DNA of 64,000 nt. It comes from Blastopirellula sp. J2-11 (GTDB taxonomy: Bacteria > Planctomycetota > Planctomycetia > Pirellulales > Pirellulaceae). The notes below the pieces were generated by a model. The model did not search any database. It saw only the letters and a list, made by a program, of their open reading frames with translations, and was not told where the DNA came from. Positions 50,638 through 62,586 of this stretch are shown piece by piece; the stretch's first letter is position 1, and every line of letters begins with the position of its first letter. The stretch is from positions 3,410,001-3,474,000 of the forward strand of contig NZ_CP097384.1 in assembly GCF_024584705.1 (NCBI RefSeq), read 5' to 3'. The position numbers and the translations under genes were made by a program.

Positions 50638-50640
<3 letters not shown>
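50403..50640. repeat. MITE-like palindromic repeat, copy 2
   Basis: Inverted relative to copy 1 (28239-28472). Ends are CTAGAGCG and CGCGCTAG; nested 27-bp palindrome arms lie at 50465-50491 and 50530-50556. The right end includes the prkA stop codon. It fills the gap between prkA and yeaH, so it may separate their expression. Confidence 0.85.
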
Positions 50641-52680
<2,040 letters not shown>

Positions 52681-53301
52681 CCGAAAATCACCCTCCTTCT
52701 CCCACGGCAGCCAAGCTGCTTCCTTTCGCCGAAACGAAAGATGCGTCGATCGGCGCATGAGCCGACTGGGGCGGAGAATTTATTGAAGCGACGTCAACAG
52801 GCGCTGACGCCTATGCGATGAATCAGGGAGGCGGATGTAACTCAACTCTCGCTATCTCACCCCCATCTTTTCTATCTCTTTTGCGCACGCGCATGCACGT
52901 TCCCCAAGGAAAACATGAATCCAACGGCGCGCAGAGATTTAAAAAGATCGCGGCGAAAGAGAGCGAGGGTTATTGAGGAACAACAACCTCGTTATGCGGA
53001 CGCATTTACCACCACGAGTCCGATAACGTTTAACCCTCATTTGCAAGTATCGGTCGATGGTCGATACGTAGCAATAGAAAGTTTTTGCGGATTGTGACGA
53101 CCGGCGGCTTTGTGAAAAATAGAACGAATTGGAAAGCCGTTGAATCACAATGGTTTTCGTACATTTCAGAGGACGAAAACCGGCTTGGCAATTTTTTTAA
53201 AATCTCAAGAATTGAGGAGGAGTTTTGCTCCGAGACTCTCTTTAAGTCACCCTTTCGAGTCAGCGACGCGCGAGAAAACGCTCTAAATGACTTTCCCGAG
53301 A
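52681..53301. other. 621-bp gap upstream of prkA
   Basis: Holds the presumed prkA promoter and a lower-GC stretch. Small frames at 52915-53097 (60 aa, AAGGAAAAC before its ATG) and 53085-53309 (74 aa) lack family resemblance. They are too short to call. No repeats of the two palindrome families are seen. Confidence 0.45.
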
Positions 53302-53691
53302 CTACTTGAGGAGCCGATCGACGCTATCCAGCAAACGATCCATCGGGAACGGCTTCCGAATGTAGTCATCCACACCGAGCATCTCGGCATACGCTTTATG
53401 GCGGCTTCCTTCGTTGGCCGTCACCATAATGACCCGAATCGGGACTGGACGCGTCTGGCGAAGTTTCTCTAAGACGAGAAATCCGCTTCGTTTCGGCATC
53501 ATCATGTCGAGGATTACCAGATCGGGATCTTCTCGTTCGACCAATGCCAGCCCTTGATTGCCATCGCGGGCAATCATGATCTCGTATCCGCGCGACTCAA
53601 GTGCATAACGGAGTGTCTCGACGATTTCGTTATCATCGTCGACCAACAGAATTCGCTTCCTGTTCGTTTCTTTGGTCGTGTCTTCGCTCAT
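53302..53691 (-). CDS. Single-domain response regulator (receiver only)
   Basis: A 129-aa receiver. The acidic pocket is LLVDDDNEI, the phospho-acceptor is Asp62 (LVILDMMMPKRSG), the switch Thr is in MVTANEG and Lys in YIRKPFP. There is no output domain, so it would act by protein contact or in a relay. It is divergent from the next oxidoreductase gene and not beside a kinase gene. Confidence 0.88.
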   Translation of the reverse strand: MSEDTTKETNRKRILLVDDDNEIVETLRYALESRGYEIMIARDGNQGLALVEREDPDLVILDMMMPKRSGFLVLEKLRQTRPVPIRVIMVTANEGSRHKAYAEMLGVDDYIRKPFPMDRLLDSVDRLLK

Positions 53692-53901
53692 GCGGTATAT
53701 CGCCCTACGTCCGGTGGGTTGCCGAGTGCAAGCAGCTGGTGCGTAATTCTCCAGTACTACCTGATTTAGGTCCCACTTGCAACATCCCCACGGCTCGGCA
53801 GCAATTGCTTCTGAGCCTTCTCTGCCTATCGTTATCTACACGAACTGCATCCCCAGTTGTGGTTGGTCGACCGGCCGTCCAATCCTGCGGAATCCGGAAT
53901 T

Positions 53902-55038
53902 ATGAGGTTGAGCTTCCCCGTGTCTCCTGAAAAACTAAGAAAAACGGTGGTTTCGGCTGACTCGCAAAGTCCCGTCGCAGCGCCCGATCTTCCCTATCGC
54001 CCGCAAGATCCGAAGTCGTACCGCCCTGGGATCGGACTGATCGGGTGCGGCGGTATCACCAAGGATCACCTGCGCGCTTACCAAGCGGCCGGCTACCGCG
54101 TCCTGGCGCTGTGCGACCTCCAGCTCGAAAACGCCGAGCGCCGCCGAGCCGAATATTATCCCGACGCCGACGTCTACCAAGACGCCGCCGATTTGTTAGC
54201 CCGCAGCGACATTCAGGTAGTCGATATCGCGACGCATCCGGCGGTCCGTCCCCGCTTGATCGAAGCGGCTCTGTTGGCGGGAAAGCATGTGCTCAGCCAA
54301 AAGCCGTTTGTGCTGGATCTCGATGTCGGCGAGCGTCTGGTCGCATTGGCCGAGAGTTGCGATCGCAAACTGGCCGTCAATCAAAATGCGCGGTGGGCGC
54401 CCCATTTTAGCTATTCACGAGAAGCGGTTCGTCGCGGCCTGCTAGGAGACATCAACGGCGTCCACATGTCGGTCCATTGGGATCATCGTTGGGTCGAAGG
54501 GACGCCGTTCGCCGAGATCAAGCACTTGTTGCTGTATGACTATGCGATTCATTGGTTTGACATGGTCAACTGTCTGTTGAGTAGACAGACGCCGCTACGC
54601 GTCTTCGCATCCACGACGCGGACCAAGACCCAGACGCTGATGCCGCCGCTGGGCGCCCAAGTTGCGATCGAGTACGAACATGCTCAAGCGTCGCTCTCGT
54701 TCGACGCTGCAACGATGTACGGCCGACAAGATCGGACCTATATCGCCGGCGATCAGGGCAGCATCTTCAGCATCGGCCCCAATGAAAAAGAACAGGACCT
54801 GACGCTATATACCGCCCATGGGATCGCTCGGCCCCAGTTGGTCGGAAGCTGGTTCCCCGACGGCTTTCATGGCGCGATGGGCGAATTGTTGTGTGCGATC
54901 GAAGAAAATCGGCGACCGATCCACTCGGCCGCCGATAATCTGTTCGGGTTGTCGCTCTGCTTCGCCGCAATTCATAGCGCCGAAACGCATCAAGTCGTAG
55001 CGCCGGGCGCGATTCGGCGATTGCCGACTGATATTTAA
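53902..55038 (+). CDS. Gfo/Idh/MocA family oxidoreductase
   Basis: A 378-aa NAD(P)-dependent dehydrogenase. The Rossmann motif is GLIGCGGITKDHLRAYQAAG (about 40-60), then DIATHPAVRP and the catalytic-type KPFVLD motif (HVLSQKPFVLD), with KHLLLYDYAIHWFDM as the active-site helix. It probably oxidises a sugar or inositol; the substrate is unknown. Two start choices exist (ATG 53902 or GTG near 53920); the frame opens earlier at 53857. It is convergent with the next gene. Confidence 0.88.
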   Translation: MRLSFPVSPEKLRKTVVSADSQSPVAAPDLPYRPQDPKSYRPGIGLIGCGGITKDHLRAYQAAGYRVLALCDLQLENAERRRAEYYPDADVYQDAADLLARSDIQVVDIATHPAVRPRLIEAALLAGKHVLSQKPFVLDLDVGERLVALAESCDRKLAVNQNARWAPHFSYSREAVRRGLLGDINGVHMSVHWDHRWVEGTPFAEIKHLLLYDYAIHWFDMVNCLLSRQTPLRVFASTTRTKTQTLMPPLGAQVAIEYEHAQASLSFDAATMYGRQDRTYIAGDQGSIFSIGPNEKEQDLTLYTAHGIARPQLVGSWFPDGFHGAMGELLCAIEENRRPIHSAADNLFGLSLCFAAIHSAETHQVVAPGAIRRLPTDI

Positions 55039-55118
55039 AAGTGCGTACTTTGTAGTTGCACTATTGGAAGTTGCTGGCGCCCAAAAATGCTTGGCGACTG
55101 AATACTTGTCGTGGCGGC

Positions 55119-56927
55119 CTAAATCCCTTCCTCGCGTTTCAGCTGGAAAGAGATGTAGTGGACGCCGGTTTCATCGTTGATCCAGATCCCGCCGCTGGGC
55201 GCCATGTATTTCGAGATGACGCTGAACGGGGGCAGCGGATTCGCTTCCATCTGTTGCTTGAGATTGCCGAGAAACGGATTCTTTTCGGCACGACTGCCGA
55301 GGAATTCCTTGGTCGAATCGGCTTCCGCTAATTCGTACCACATTCGCAGCGCTTGCTCTGGCTTGTAGAAGCTGATCATGCTGATTTCTCGTTCGCCGGC
55401 TTGACGCTGTAATTTGCTGAGCATCAGCTTGTAACTCAGGTCATCCGCCAAACGACGATCACCGGTCGCTTGCGTCCGAATCGCCTGATCCAGCAAGCCG
55501 GGACGATCGGCGACAAAGAGATATTCTCCTACAACGCCAAACGTCGGCTCGGGACGCATCGAGCGAGCTCGCTCGATGCGACGACGACGAGCGTCGTCCA
55601 TATCTTCCGGCAGCGGACGATCGGGGGGAATGAACGTCCAATAGGTCGCCGTTCCAATGTCATGACGCTGGACGTCGAGTCCCAGATTCTCTTCAAAAAA
55701 GTTGGTGACGATCGCTTCCAACGTTTTTCGGGCAGCGGCCGAATCCCGCACTTTGGCCGCCAGCATCGTCCCCTGACTGTTGATGCGGGCCGGCGGTTCG
55801 TACCACTGCACGAGCGTGAATCGACCTTCCAGATTGTCGAGGATCTCGGTTTTGAAATCGATCTTCAACCGTTGGTTGATTCGCCGGTCGATATCTTCGG
55901 CCAACTTTCCTTCGCCGGTGATGCTGTCGTAGAGATTCTCCAAGGCGTTGTAGGTTTTATCGACATCCCAGTTGACCGTCATATAGCTGGTCACATCGGC
56001 CGGAACCCACATTTCTGGTTTGGTGTCGGCATTTTCGGGTGCGATCATCGCTAACACGCCGGTGCGCGGACGCTCGAGCATCAGGTGCATGTGCGAGATC
56101 GAATCAAAGTCTTCGGTCGCCATGATAAAGCTGCCGCCGGCCGCTTTGACGCCGTCCAGCCCCAGCACCGGCAAAAACGCCAGCAAGTAACCAGAGCCGG
56201 CGCCGCCGGCAGAGACCGTGCGAACCGTTTCGATCGGATCGACATACCAGACCAATTGCGGCGGCTCGTCGTTGGCGCCGCGCGAGTTGGACATGATGGT
56301 GACAAATTTTTGGCTTTGCGAGAGCGGGTTTTCTCGTAGTCCATCCCAGTTCTCGATCAAATCTTCGAGCGCCTCGGTCCGGTTAGAAAGGAGCAAGGTC
56401 TCGTCTTGCTCACAGTAGGCCAACGGGCCGCGGCGGCCGCGAATGATGTTGATGGTCTTGCCCTTGTACGTCGCCGTGTCGAGCGTCGCCCCGTCTCCGG
56501 TCGCCAACTCTTCAACGGTATCCATCGCTTTGCGCGCCGCGGCCGGATTGTCTCCCAGATCAATCAGCAGCATAAAGGCCATGGGACCGCTCTCTTGCGG
56601 CGCCAACGCAAAAGCGACTTCGCCTTGGGGAATCGAGAGAACTTCGTCCAGGCGGATGCCGACCCGGTCTTCGACTTGGGCGACCGATTCGGTCACCGCT
56701 TGCCAAACGCCGGCGACAAACGGCTGCATTTGCGGATCGTTCAGCATTTTGCCGATCGAGGTCTGGCCGAACTTCTCCTTCACCTCCGGAATGTCGGACA
56801 AACGAGCGTAAACGACCGTATTGTCGGGCAAGATATCGGACGCGGCAGGTCGAGCTGCCTCTAAGCGGGTGCTGCCAGAGAGCAACAACCCGACGATCAC
56901 GAGCGAGTGGGTAACGAATGGACGCAT
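55119..56927 (-). CDS. Secreted DUF3352-like protein
   Basis: A 602-aa exported protein with signal peptide (VTHSLVIVGLLLSGSTRLEA). The DUF3352-like start (ASDILPDNTVVYARLSDIPE) is followed by a long beta-rich body with a repeated layout. Typical blocks are EVLSIPQGEVAFALAPQESG, then ALEDLIENWDGLRENPLSQS and YLFVADRPGLLDQAIRT. No enzymatic motif is visible. Such proteins are common in planctomycetes and of unknown function. It is divergent from the BON-domain gene. Confidence 0.75.
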   Translation of the reverse strand: MRPFVTHSLVIVGLLLSGSTRLEAARPAASDILPDNTVVYARLSDIPEVKEKFGQTSIGKMLNDPQMQPFVAGVWQAVTESVAQVEDRVGIRLDEVLSIPQGEVAFALAPQESGPMAFMLLIDLGDNPAAARKAMDTVEELATGDGATLDTATYKGKTINIIRGRRGPLAYCEQDETLLLSNRTEALEDLIENWDGLRENPLSQSQKFVTIMSNSRGANDEPPQLVWYVDPIETVRTVSAGGAGSGYLLAFLPVLGLDGVKAAGGSFIMATEDFDSISHMHLMLERPRTGVLAMIAPENADTKPEMWVPADVTSYMTVNWDVDKTYNALENLYDSITGEGKLAEDIDRRINQRLKIDFKTEILDNLEGRFTLVQWYEPPARINSQGTMLAAKVRDSAAARKTLEAIVTNFFEENLGLDVQRHDIGTATYWTFIPPDRPLPEDMDDARRRRIERARSMRPEPTFGVVGEYLFVADRPGLLDQAIRTQATGDRRLADDLSYKLMLSKLQRQAGEREISMISFYKPEQALRMWYELAEADSTKEFLGSRAEKNPFLGNLKQQMEANPLPPFSVISKYMAPSGGIWINDETGVHYISFQLKREEGI

Positions 56928-57250
56928 TTTTGGACGCCTTACTGCAGATAATCAAAGGGATTACGAGCGAAACAGGACCGCTGAGAAGGGTTACGTAAGC
57001 AATTACTTCACCATTGTCGGAAAAGTTTCAGGCGCCGCCGAGTCGAACTTTCCGGATCTTTCCGCTTTTCTTGGTCGGGCAAATCACAGCAAGCAGATCA
57101 GAAAGAGGGCGCCCCCCGCAGAATTGGGACGATCAAGAGGATGCGCAAGGCTATTGCCGTCGCATGCGCCGATCCAAGAAAGCATTGCTCTTTGGGTCAA
57201 AACGCGAGATAATGTCCGTTAGCGCGGGTAATTTGTTGGAGTACGGAAAT
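56928..57250. other. 323-bp divergent gap
   Basis: Lies between the minus-strand DUF3352-like gene and the plus-strand BON gene and must carry both promoters. A frame from 57014 continues into the BON gene, but its first part has no signal peptide or homology. No terminators or palindromes are seen. Confidence 0.4.
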
Positions 57251-57955
57251 ATGCGGTCGAAATATCTGGCTGTCGTCGCTGCTGTCGCATCGTGCTTGAT
57301 GTGGACCGGTTCGACCTACGCTCAATCGTTGGTGAATCAACAAACCTTCCAACAGCCGTCCTCCAACTTTGGGGCCACAAACTCCGGAGGCGCTGCGCAG
57401 TCGATCAATGCCGGCGCTTCGGCCTTTTCCAATTTGCCGGCGACTTCGGCTCCAACCTTGAACGGCACGTCGACCGGAACAGGAAGCACATCGGGAGCTT
57501 CCTCAGCGGCCGGTGGAGATTCTGGAGTCGCCGCCGCCGCCGCCCAAATGACCCAACAGAACGCCATCAGTCCCTTTGCCGCTAGCGGAACGACCGGCCA
57601 AGCCGGCAGTCGCAACTCGATGAGCCAATTCGCTCGCGGCATGGGCGCGATGTTTGGCAATCAAGGGTTTGGGCAAAACTTTGGCGCCGGAACCGATGAC
57701 AAACGAATTCCGACGCGGATGGTCGTCAAATTCAATCATCCAACCATTCCCTCGACAACGGTCGCTCGTTCGATCCGCCGTACGCTTCCCTGGCCTAACG
57801 TTGCGGTGTCGATGGAAGGGCCTGTGGCCACGTTGACTGGGTCGGTTGACTCGGCAGATTTACGCGCGTTGGCGGAGCGATATGTGAAGATGGAGCCGGG
57901 GGTCTCGGCGGTAAAGAATGAGTTGCAGATTGCACCGCAGCCGCTTCCCCAGTAG
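57251..57955 (+). CDS. Exported BON-domain protein
   Basis: A 234-aa exported protein; ATG 57251 opens a signal peptide (YLAVVAAVASCLMWTGSTYAQ). Residues about 30-150 are Ser/Gly/Ala-rich low complexity with several Gln and Asn. The C-terminal domain (about 160-234) is BON-like (VARSIRRTLPWPNVAVSMEG, then ATLTGSVDSADLRALAERYV), which in other proteins binds phospholipids or other ligands at the envelope. The 3' end overlaps the convergent lipoprotein gene by 161 bp. Confidence 0.75.
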   Translation: MRSKYLAVVAAVASCLMWTGSTYAQSLVNQQTFQQPSSNFGATNSGGAAQSINAGASAFSNLPATSAPTLNGTSTGTGSTSGASSAAGGDSGVAAAAAQMTQQNAISPFAASGTTGQAGSRNSMSQFARGMGAMFGNQGFGQNFGAGTDDKRIPTRMVVKFNHPTIPSTTVARSIRRTLPWPNVAVSMEGPVATLTGSVDSADLRALAERYVKMEPGVSAVKNELQIAPQPLPQ

Positions 57956-58901
57956 GTCGGCTTCCCGTCGCGAGGTACTGATTGTATTGCGTCGAGTTGT
58001 GAAAGTCGGGTTGGAATGTCTGTAAGTTGACGCCGGAGTGAATTCCGCCGCCGTTTCTCATTCCAAACTGTGCACTCTGAAAATTGACCGACTGATTCGG
58101 ACCTAGCTCTAGTTGCTGGTCGATGGTTCTCGGCTGCTCTGTCGGAAATGGCCGATACTGTGGCGGCGCGTGGCGCGGCATGCCAGTCTCGTTTTGCAGT
58201 AGCAAACGTTGCTCGAGAGTCGTGGGGACCGGAATCGTGGTCGTCCGCAGTTGCTGACGTGATTGCTGCTGTTGATTCGGCACACTGTAAGCGGCCGGCT
58301 GAGCGTAGTAGGGAGACTGCGGCATGCCCGGCGGGATCGCTTCTTCGGCTTCCAGTTCGCTCGGCGATTTCGGCGTCCCAGGCAACAACGCTTTACTTTG
58401 GTCGCCGGCGACGACGCCTCCTCCATTTTCATTTTGGAAATATGGAGCCAAAGAGATGCTGCGTTGCTCACCCCCAACCGCGTCCCACGGAATCCAAAAG
58501 CTATACGAGTGCCCAATCTTGGAAACGCTGTAGTGGTCTTGCAGGGTCTCGGCATCAAAGACGTATTTGCGATCGGGCTTATTCGCATCCCGCTTCGTTT
58601 TATCGTCGTCATCAAAAGCGTACACTTTCAATGTGCCGCGGACTTTGACCGGCTTATTGGCGGCGTCATAAAAATAGACGCGACCGCCAAATCCGCGTGT
58701 AGGTCTTTGTCCCGCCGGCGTGTAGACCTGGTCTTTCCAAATCGCAACTAACTTCGCAGGCGGACCATACTCTTCTTCGTCCTTGTCTTGCCACGGCATA
58801 CGCGGCGCTCGACGCGTAATCGTGTTGCAACCGGTCGATAATACGGCCAACAGCAATAAGATCGTCGAATATCGGATTGTCATGCGGGTTTTCTGGAACA
58901 T
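57795..58901 (-). CDS. Large lipoprotein upstream-linked to the secretin
   Basis: A 368-aa lipoprotein; the signal runs to LLLAVLSTGC, acylated Cys near 25. Residues about 45-175 are a beta-rich domain (AKLVAIWKDQVYTPAGQRPT, then GFGGRVYFYDAANKPVKVRG). From about 180 the protein is Pro/Gln-rich and low complexity. The last 53 residues lie antisense to the BON gene, so the true C-terminus may be shorter. It follows the secretin gene by 64 bp on the same strand and may serve the same envelope complex. Confidence 0.68.
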   Translation of the reverse strand: MFQKTRMTIRYSTILLLLAVLSTGCNTITRRAPRMPWQDKDEEEYGPPAKLVAIWKDQVYTPAGQRPTRGFGGRVYFYDAANKPVKVRGTLKVYAFDDDDKTKRDANKPDRKYVFDAETLQDHYSVSKIGHSYSFWIPWDAVGGEQRSISLAPYFQNENGGGVVAGDQSKALLPGTPKSPSELEAEEAIPPGMPQSPYYAQPAAYSVPNQQQQSRQQLRTTTIPVPTTLEQRLLLQNETGMPRHAPPQYRPFPTEQPRTIDQQLELGPNQSVNFQSAQFGMRNGGGIHSGVNLQTFQPDFHNSTQYNQYLATGSRPTGEAAAVQSATHSLPPRPPAPSSHIAPPTRVNLPSQPTQSTWPQALPSTPQR

Positions 58902-58965
58902 CCGGCGTCCCTTTCACGTCTCTGGCTTCAATTGGAAAGCGATCGGTCGCAGCAGCTACATCTCG

Positions 58966-61900
58966 CTACCTTACCGCCGGCAGGCGAATCGGCCGCGGAT
59001 CACGATAGGGGGCCACTCCGTTGAAGCCGACCGGCGCCACGCCGAAGTTGGCCGGTTGCAGTGACGCCGGGGCCAGTTGCGGCTGAACAAAGCTCGCTTC
59101 GTTAGTCGATTCGTACGGCGGCATATTGGGCGCCGATTGCGGACTCATCATCGGCAACGAGCTTTGTTGCTGATTGGGGGGCGGAATCGTTTCGTTCGCG
59201 TTCGGTTTCAGCGGGGCCGGAGGAGCCGACGGATTCACGTCTGGTCGGATCTCCATGATTTCGCCTCCGCCTGGGATCGCCAGGTCAACGCCGTACAGTG
59301 CGTCGGCGCCATACACATCCGCCACATCGGCCAGACACCAGCTCATGCGACCCATCTCTTCTTCTTTCAGTCGCTCCACATCGTCATCCGAGTCGACCAC
59401 AACCGGCGTTAAGATGATCATCAACTCACTGCGAGCGCCATTAAAGCTGTCGTAGCGGAAGAGGGAGCCGACAACCGGAATATCGCCCAAAATCGGTACA
59501 CGGCGTGAAACGACGGTCGTAGTTTTTTGAATCAAACCGCCGAGCACGATCGTTTGCCCCGAGCGAGCGCTGACCGTTGTTGTCGCGGTTTGCGTATCAA
59601 TCCGCGGCGAACGAATCACGTCGCCGTTTTGGTTAATCGAGATCGGAATACCGTCTGCGTCGTCACCCACTTGCGATCGTTCGGCTTGCACGTACATTAC
59701 GACCATGCCGTCGGGACTAATCCGAGGTTGGACGCTCAAGATCACGCCGGTGTTAATCAACTCCGTCGCATTGATCGTACCGTTTTGCGTCACTTGCGAC
59801 GAAGTAATGTACGGCACCTTTTGACCGACCTGGATAAACGCCGGCTGATTGTCCATCGTCATGATCTGCGGACGCGCCAAGACTTCCATGCGGTTGTCTT
59901 GTTGCAAAGCTCGAATCAGCACGCTGACCGATTCGCTGGCCGCCGAAAAGACGAAACCGCCGTATCCCAAGCCGTTGTTAGTGCGACTGAGCGCAAAGTC
60001 GGTCAAACCTTGTGAGCCGACGGCGCCGGCGGTCGCCAAGCTGGCCGCACTCGAAGAGTTGCCAAGCGGCTGGTTGTTGAAGTTATACCCAGGATTGAGC
60101 GTACCGTTTTGTACGGTGCTGCGATCGAACAGCAGCGAGTCTTGCAGTCCAAACTCAAACCCCAACTCTTCAATTTTGCCGAGTCGCACATCCGCGATCA
60201 GAACCTGAATCATCACCATCGGAGGCCGAGCATCGAGTTCCTCGACGATTTTCACGATCTCTTTGAAGTACCGCGGCGTCGCCGTAATAATCAAACTGTT
60301 ACTGAAAGTTTCCGGAACCACGATCACTTCGCGAGCAATTTGCTGAAAGGAGCTGGTCAGATTTGGATCGATCGATTGCAGTTGACTTTCGTTCTGCAAC
60401 AGATCGGTAAGCGACTCGGCAACGAGTAGAGCATTCGAGTTCTTCAGCCGCACGACCAACATTTGTCGTTGCTGAACGTCATCTTGATCTAACCGGAGCA
60501 AGATCGCTTCGACCACCGCCAAGCTGGAAGCAGGCCCCGATGCGATAATGCTGTTCGTGCGCGAGTCGACTGAAAAGCGGATCGGCACGAGCGTGTTGTC
60601 TCCGCCGGCCCCGATCGCAAACGGCTGTTGGCCTTGCGTCGTCCCTTCGTCCAAGCCGAACAGCGTTTCCAACATGGTCGCCAACTGCGTCGCGTCGCCG
60701 TTGACGATGGTGAATACTTTGATCTGCGATTCGGCCGAAGGCTGCGAGTCAAGCCGCTGGATCAACGCGCCGATCAGCTCCATGCTATCTTTGGGCGCTC
60801 GCACGACCAACGCGTTGGAGCGCGTATCGGCCGTAATCTGAGCATCCGTCAAGATTCCGGACTTCAGCATTTGCCCTTCGCGTGAATCGAGCGTCATAAA
60901 CGAGAGCATCGCAGCGCGAACTTGAGCCGCGGCGGCGCCTCCTTGCTGTTGTCCACCGGTTCCTGTCGCCGGCGTACCCGAGATCGCCGCTTGCATCACC
61001 GTCGCGAGATCTTCCGCGAGCGAGTTCTTCAATTCAAAGACTTTTAATTCCAAGGTCGACTCAGCGGCCGGAACGTCGATCTGGCGAATCAAGTATTCGA
61101 CTTCGGCCATATCCCGCGGACTTGCCTGCACGATCAACGCGTTGCTGCGATAGTCGGCGGTCGAACGAACGCGGGGGTTAAGATTAACCGGCTCGGCGTA
61201 GAACTCCGTCACGCGCGTCTGCGCGTCGGCGGAGGAGAGATATTTGAGTTGGAAAACACGCAGCATCCGTTCTGGACCTACCGGTTGATCCAACTTTTCG
61301 ATCAGTTCCAAAATGCCGTCAACGCTCTGTTGGCGACCAATCAGCAAGATCGCATTAGGGCGCCCCAGCGGAGTGATGCTTACCTGACCATAACGGGTCT
61401 GCAGTAAGTCCTCGTACAGTTGCAGAATGGTCGCGGCGACCGCTTCGCTGTTGGCGTGCAGCAGTTCACGAACTTCGATCACCGGCTGCGTTTCGGCGCT
61501 CAAGCGTTCGATGTCGTTGATGATGCGGGTAATTCGCTCGACGTCGCGGCGATGCCCGCGAACGACAATCACGTCCAGCCCTTCCAGAAACTCAATCTGC
61601 ACCGGCCCAATCAAACCGGCGTCGTCTTCCGGCCCCAGCGTCACCTGATCATCGACGGCTGGCTGCATTTGCTCGGCAGGTTGCTCAGCCGCCGGCTGAG
61701 CATCATCGGCGGCGGCGCCATCTTGCGCTTCGCCCGGCTGGAAAATCATCGCCGCCATATCGCCGCTCCAACGCATCTTTTGCTCGCCGGCGACTTTCTT
61801 CAGCGCCTCGAAGATTTCGCGTTTCGCCATGCTGTTTTCATTATCAGTCAGCGGCGCGAGAGCCTCGGCGACGTCTTCTCGCTTCGCGTTGCGGAGCGAC

Positions 61901-62580
61901 ACCAGATCGGTACGGTATTCATCGCTGCGCGGCGGCGCATCAATCGCTCGCACTACCTGCGACCAGGCTTTCACCCCCTCTTCGTCGCCACGCAACAAGA
62001 CCACGTTGTCTTTGCGGTAGATCTGCATGGCGATTTTTTTATCGGTACGGGTCGGCAATGTCAGGGTTGCGATCGCTCCTTCGGCGGTCAGCGCCACCGG
62101 CGGACGTTGCCCCAGCAACTGCGTTGTGCGGTTTTCGACCTGACGCCAATCGGCTTGGCCCAGTTTCACTTCGACTTCGACCTGACCATTGCCCAGCGAA
62201 CGCGTATGTTGATGGCGAGCATTCTCGACCGGCGTCGCCACGCGTACCGGAGCCAGCTTCGTATTTCCATCGCGCAGATAACCGGAGCGATTTAGGAAGG
62301 CCTCGACCTGCGTTTGCACTTCTTCGGATGCGGCGACGACCAGCGTTCCCCCTTTAGCATCCGATGTGAAGGTCGCTCCTTTATCTTCCGCGTAAAGCTG
62401 ACGGAAGACCTCCAAGAGGTTCTGCAGTCGCTCTGGATCGACCGAATAGCTGCGAATTTCGCGTGCTCCGGCGGTTACCGGAGCCTGGGCGATCGCGGGA
62501 CCGACTGCTCCAGCGAACCAGGTCGCGAAGAGAAGCGCGATGATAAGAGACCTTCTCTGTCCCAAAATGCAATAAAGCAT
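58966..62580 (-). CDS. Very large secretin (GspD/PilQ-type)
   Basis: A 1204-aa outer-membrane secretin starting at ATG 62580, with AAGAAGGG 7 bp upstream; an in-frame TTG at 62586 is less likely. Signal peptide ends near AIA. The periplasmic part (about 30-780) has many repeated N-type KH-like domains (VIVVRGHRRDVERITRIIND, then ALIVQASPRDMAEVEYLIRQ, and similar). The secretin core is at about 800-1090 (PPMVMIQVLIADVRLGKIEE, VGQKVPYITSSQV, RRVPILGDIPVVGSLFRYDS). The C-terminal tail is Pro-rich. Typical GspD is 650-750 aa; the extra length comes from added N-domains. Other parts of the machine may lie to the right. Confidence 0.9.
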   Translation of the reverse strand: MLYCILGQRRSLIIALLFATWFAGAVGPAIAQAPVTAGAREIRSYSVDPERLQNLLEVFRQLYAEDKGATFTSDAKGGTLVVAASEEVQTQVEAFLNRSGYLRDGNTKLAPVRVATPVENARHQHTRSLGNGQVEVEVKLGQADWRQVENRTTQLLGQRPPVALTAEGAIATLTLPTRTDKKIAMQIYRKDNVVLLRGDEEGVKAWSQVVRAIDAPPRSDEYRTDLVSLRNAKREDVAEALAPLTDNENSMAKREIFEALKKVAGEQKMRWSGDMAAMIFQPGEAQDGAAADDAQPAAEQPAEQMQPAVDDQVTLGPEDDAGLIGPVQIEFLEGLDVIVVRGHRRDVERITRIINDIERLSAETQPVIEVRELLHANSEAVAATILQLYEDLLQTRYGQVSITPLGRPNAILLIGRQQSVDGILELIEKLDQPVGPERMLRVFQLKYLSSADAQTRVTEFYAEPVNLNPRVRSTADYRSNALIVQASPRDMAEVEYLIRQIDVPAAESTLELKVFELKNSLAEDLATVMQAAISGTPATGTGGQQQGGAAAAQVRAAMLSFMTLDSREGQMLKSGILTDAQITADTRSNALVVRAPKDSMELIGALIQRLDSQPSAESQIKVFTIVNGDATQLATMLETLFGLDEGTTQGQQPFAIGAGGDNTLVPIRFSVDSRTNSIIASGPASSLAVVEAILLRLDQDDVQQRQMLVVRLKNSNALLVAESLTDLLQNESQLQSIDPNLTSSFQQIAREVIVVPETFSNSLIITATPRYFKEIVKIVEELDARPPMVMIQVLIADVRLGKIEELGFEFGLQDSLLFDRSTVQNGTLNPGYNFNNQPLGNSSSAASLATAGAVGSQGLTDFALSRTNNGLGYGGFVFSAASESVSVLIRALQQDNRMEVLARPQIMTMDNQPAFIQVGQKVPYITSSQVTQNGTINATELINTGVILSVQPRISPDGMVVMYVQAERSQVGDDADGIPISINQNGDVIRSPRIDTQTATTTVSARSGQTIVLGGLIQKTTTVVSRRVPILGDIPVVGSLFRYDSFNGARSELMIILTPVVVDSDDDVERLKEEEMGRMSWCLADVADVYGADALYGVDLAIPGGGEIMEIRPDVNPSAPPAPLKPNANETIPPPNQQQSSLPMMSPQSAPNMPPYESTNEASFVQPQLAPASLQPANFGVAPVGFNGVAPYRDPRPIRLPAVR

Positions 62581-62586
62581 CAGCAA

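Noticed and set aside
52915-53309. 60-aa and 74-aa frames upstream of prkA
   Set aside because: A ribosome-like site precedes the first, but length and sequence give no support; left as unannotated.
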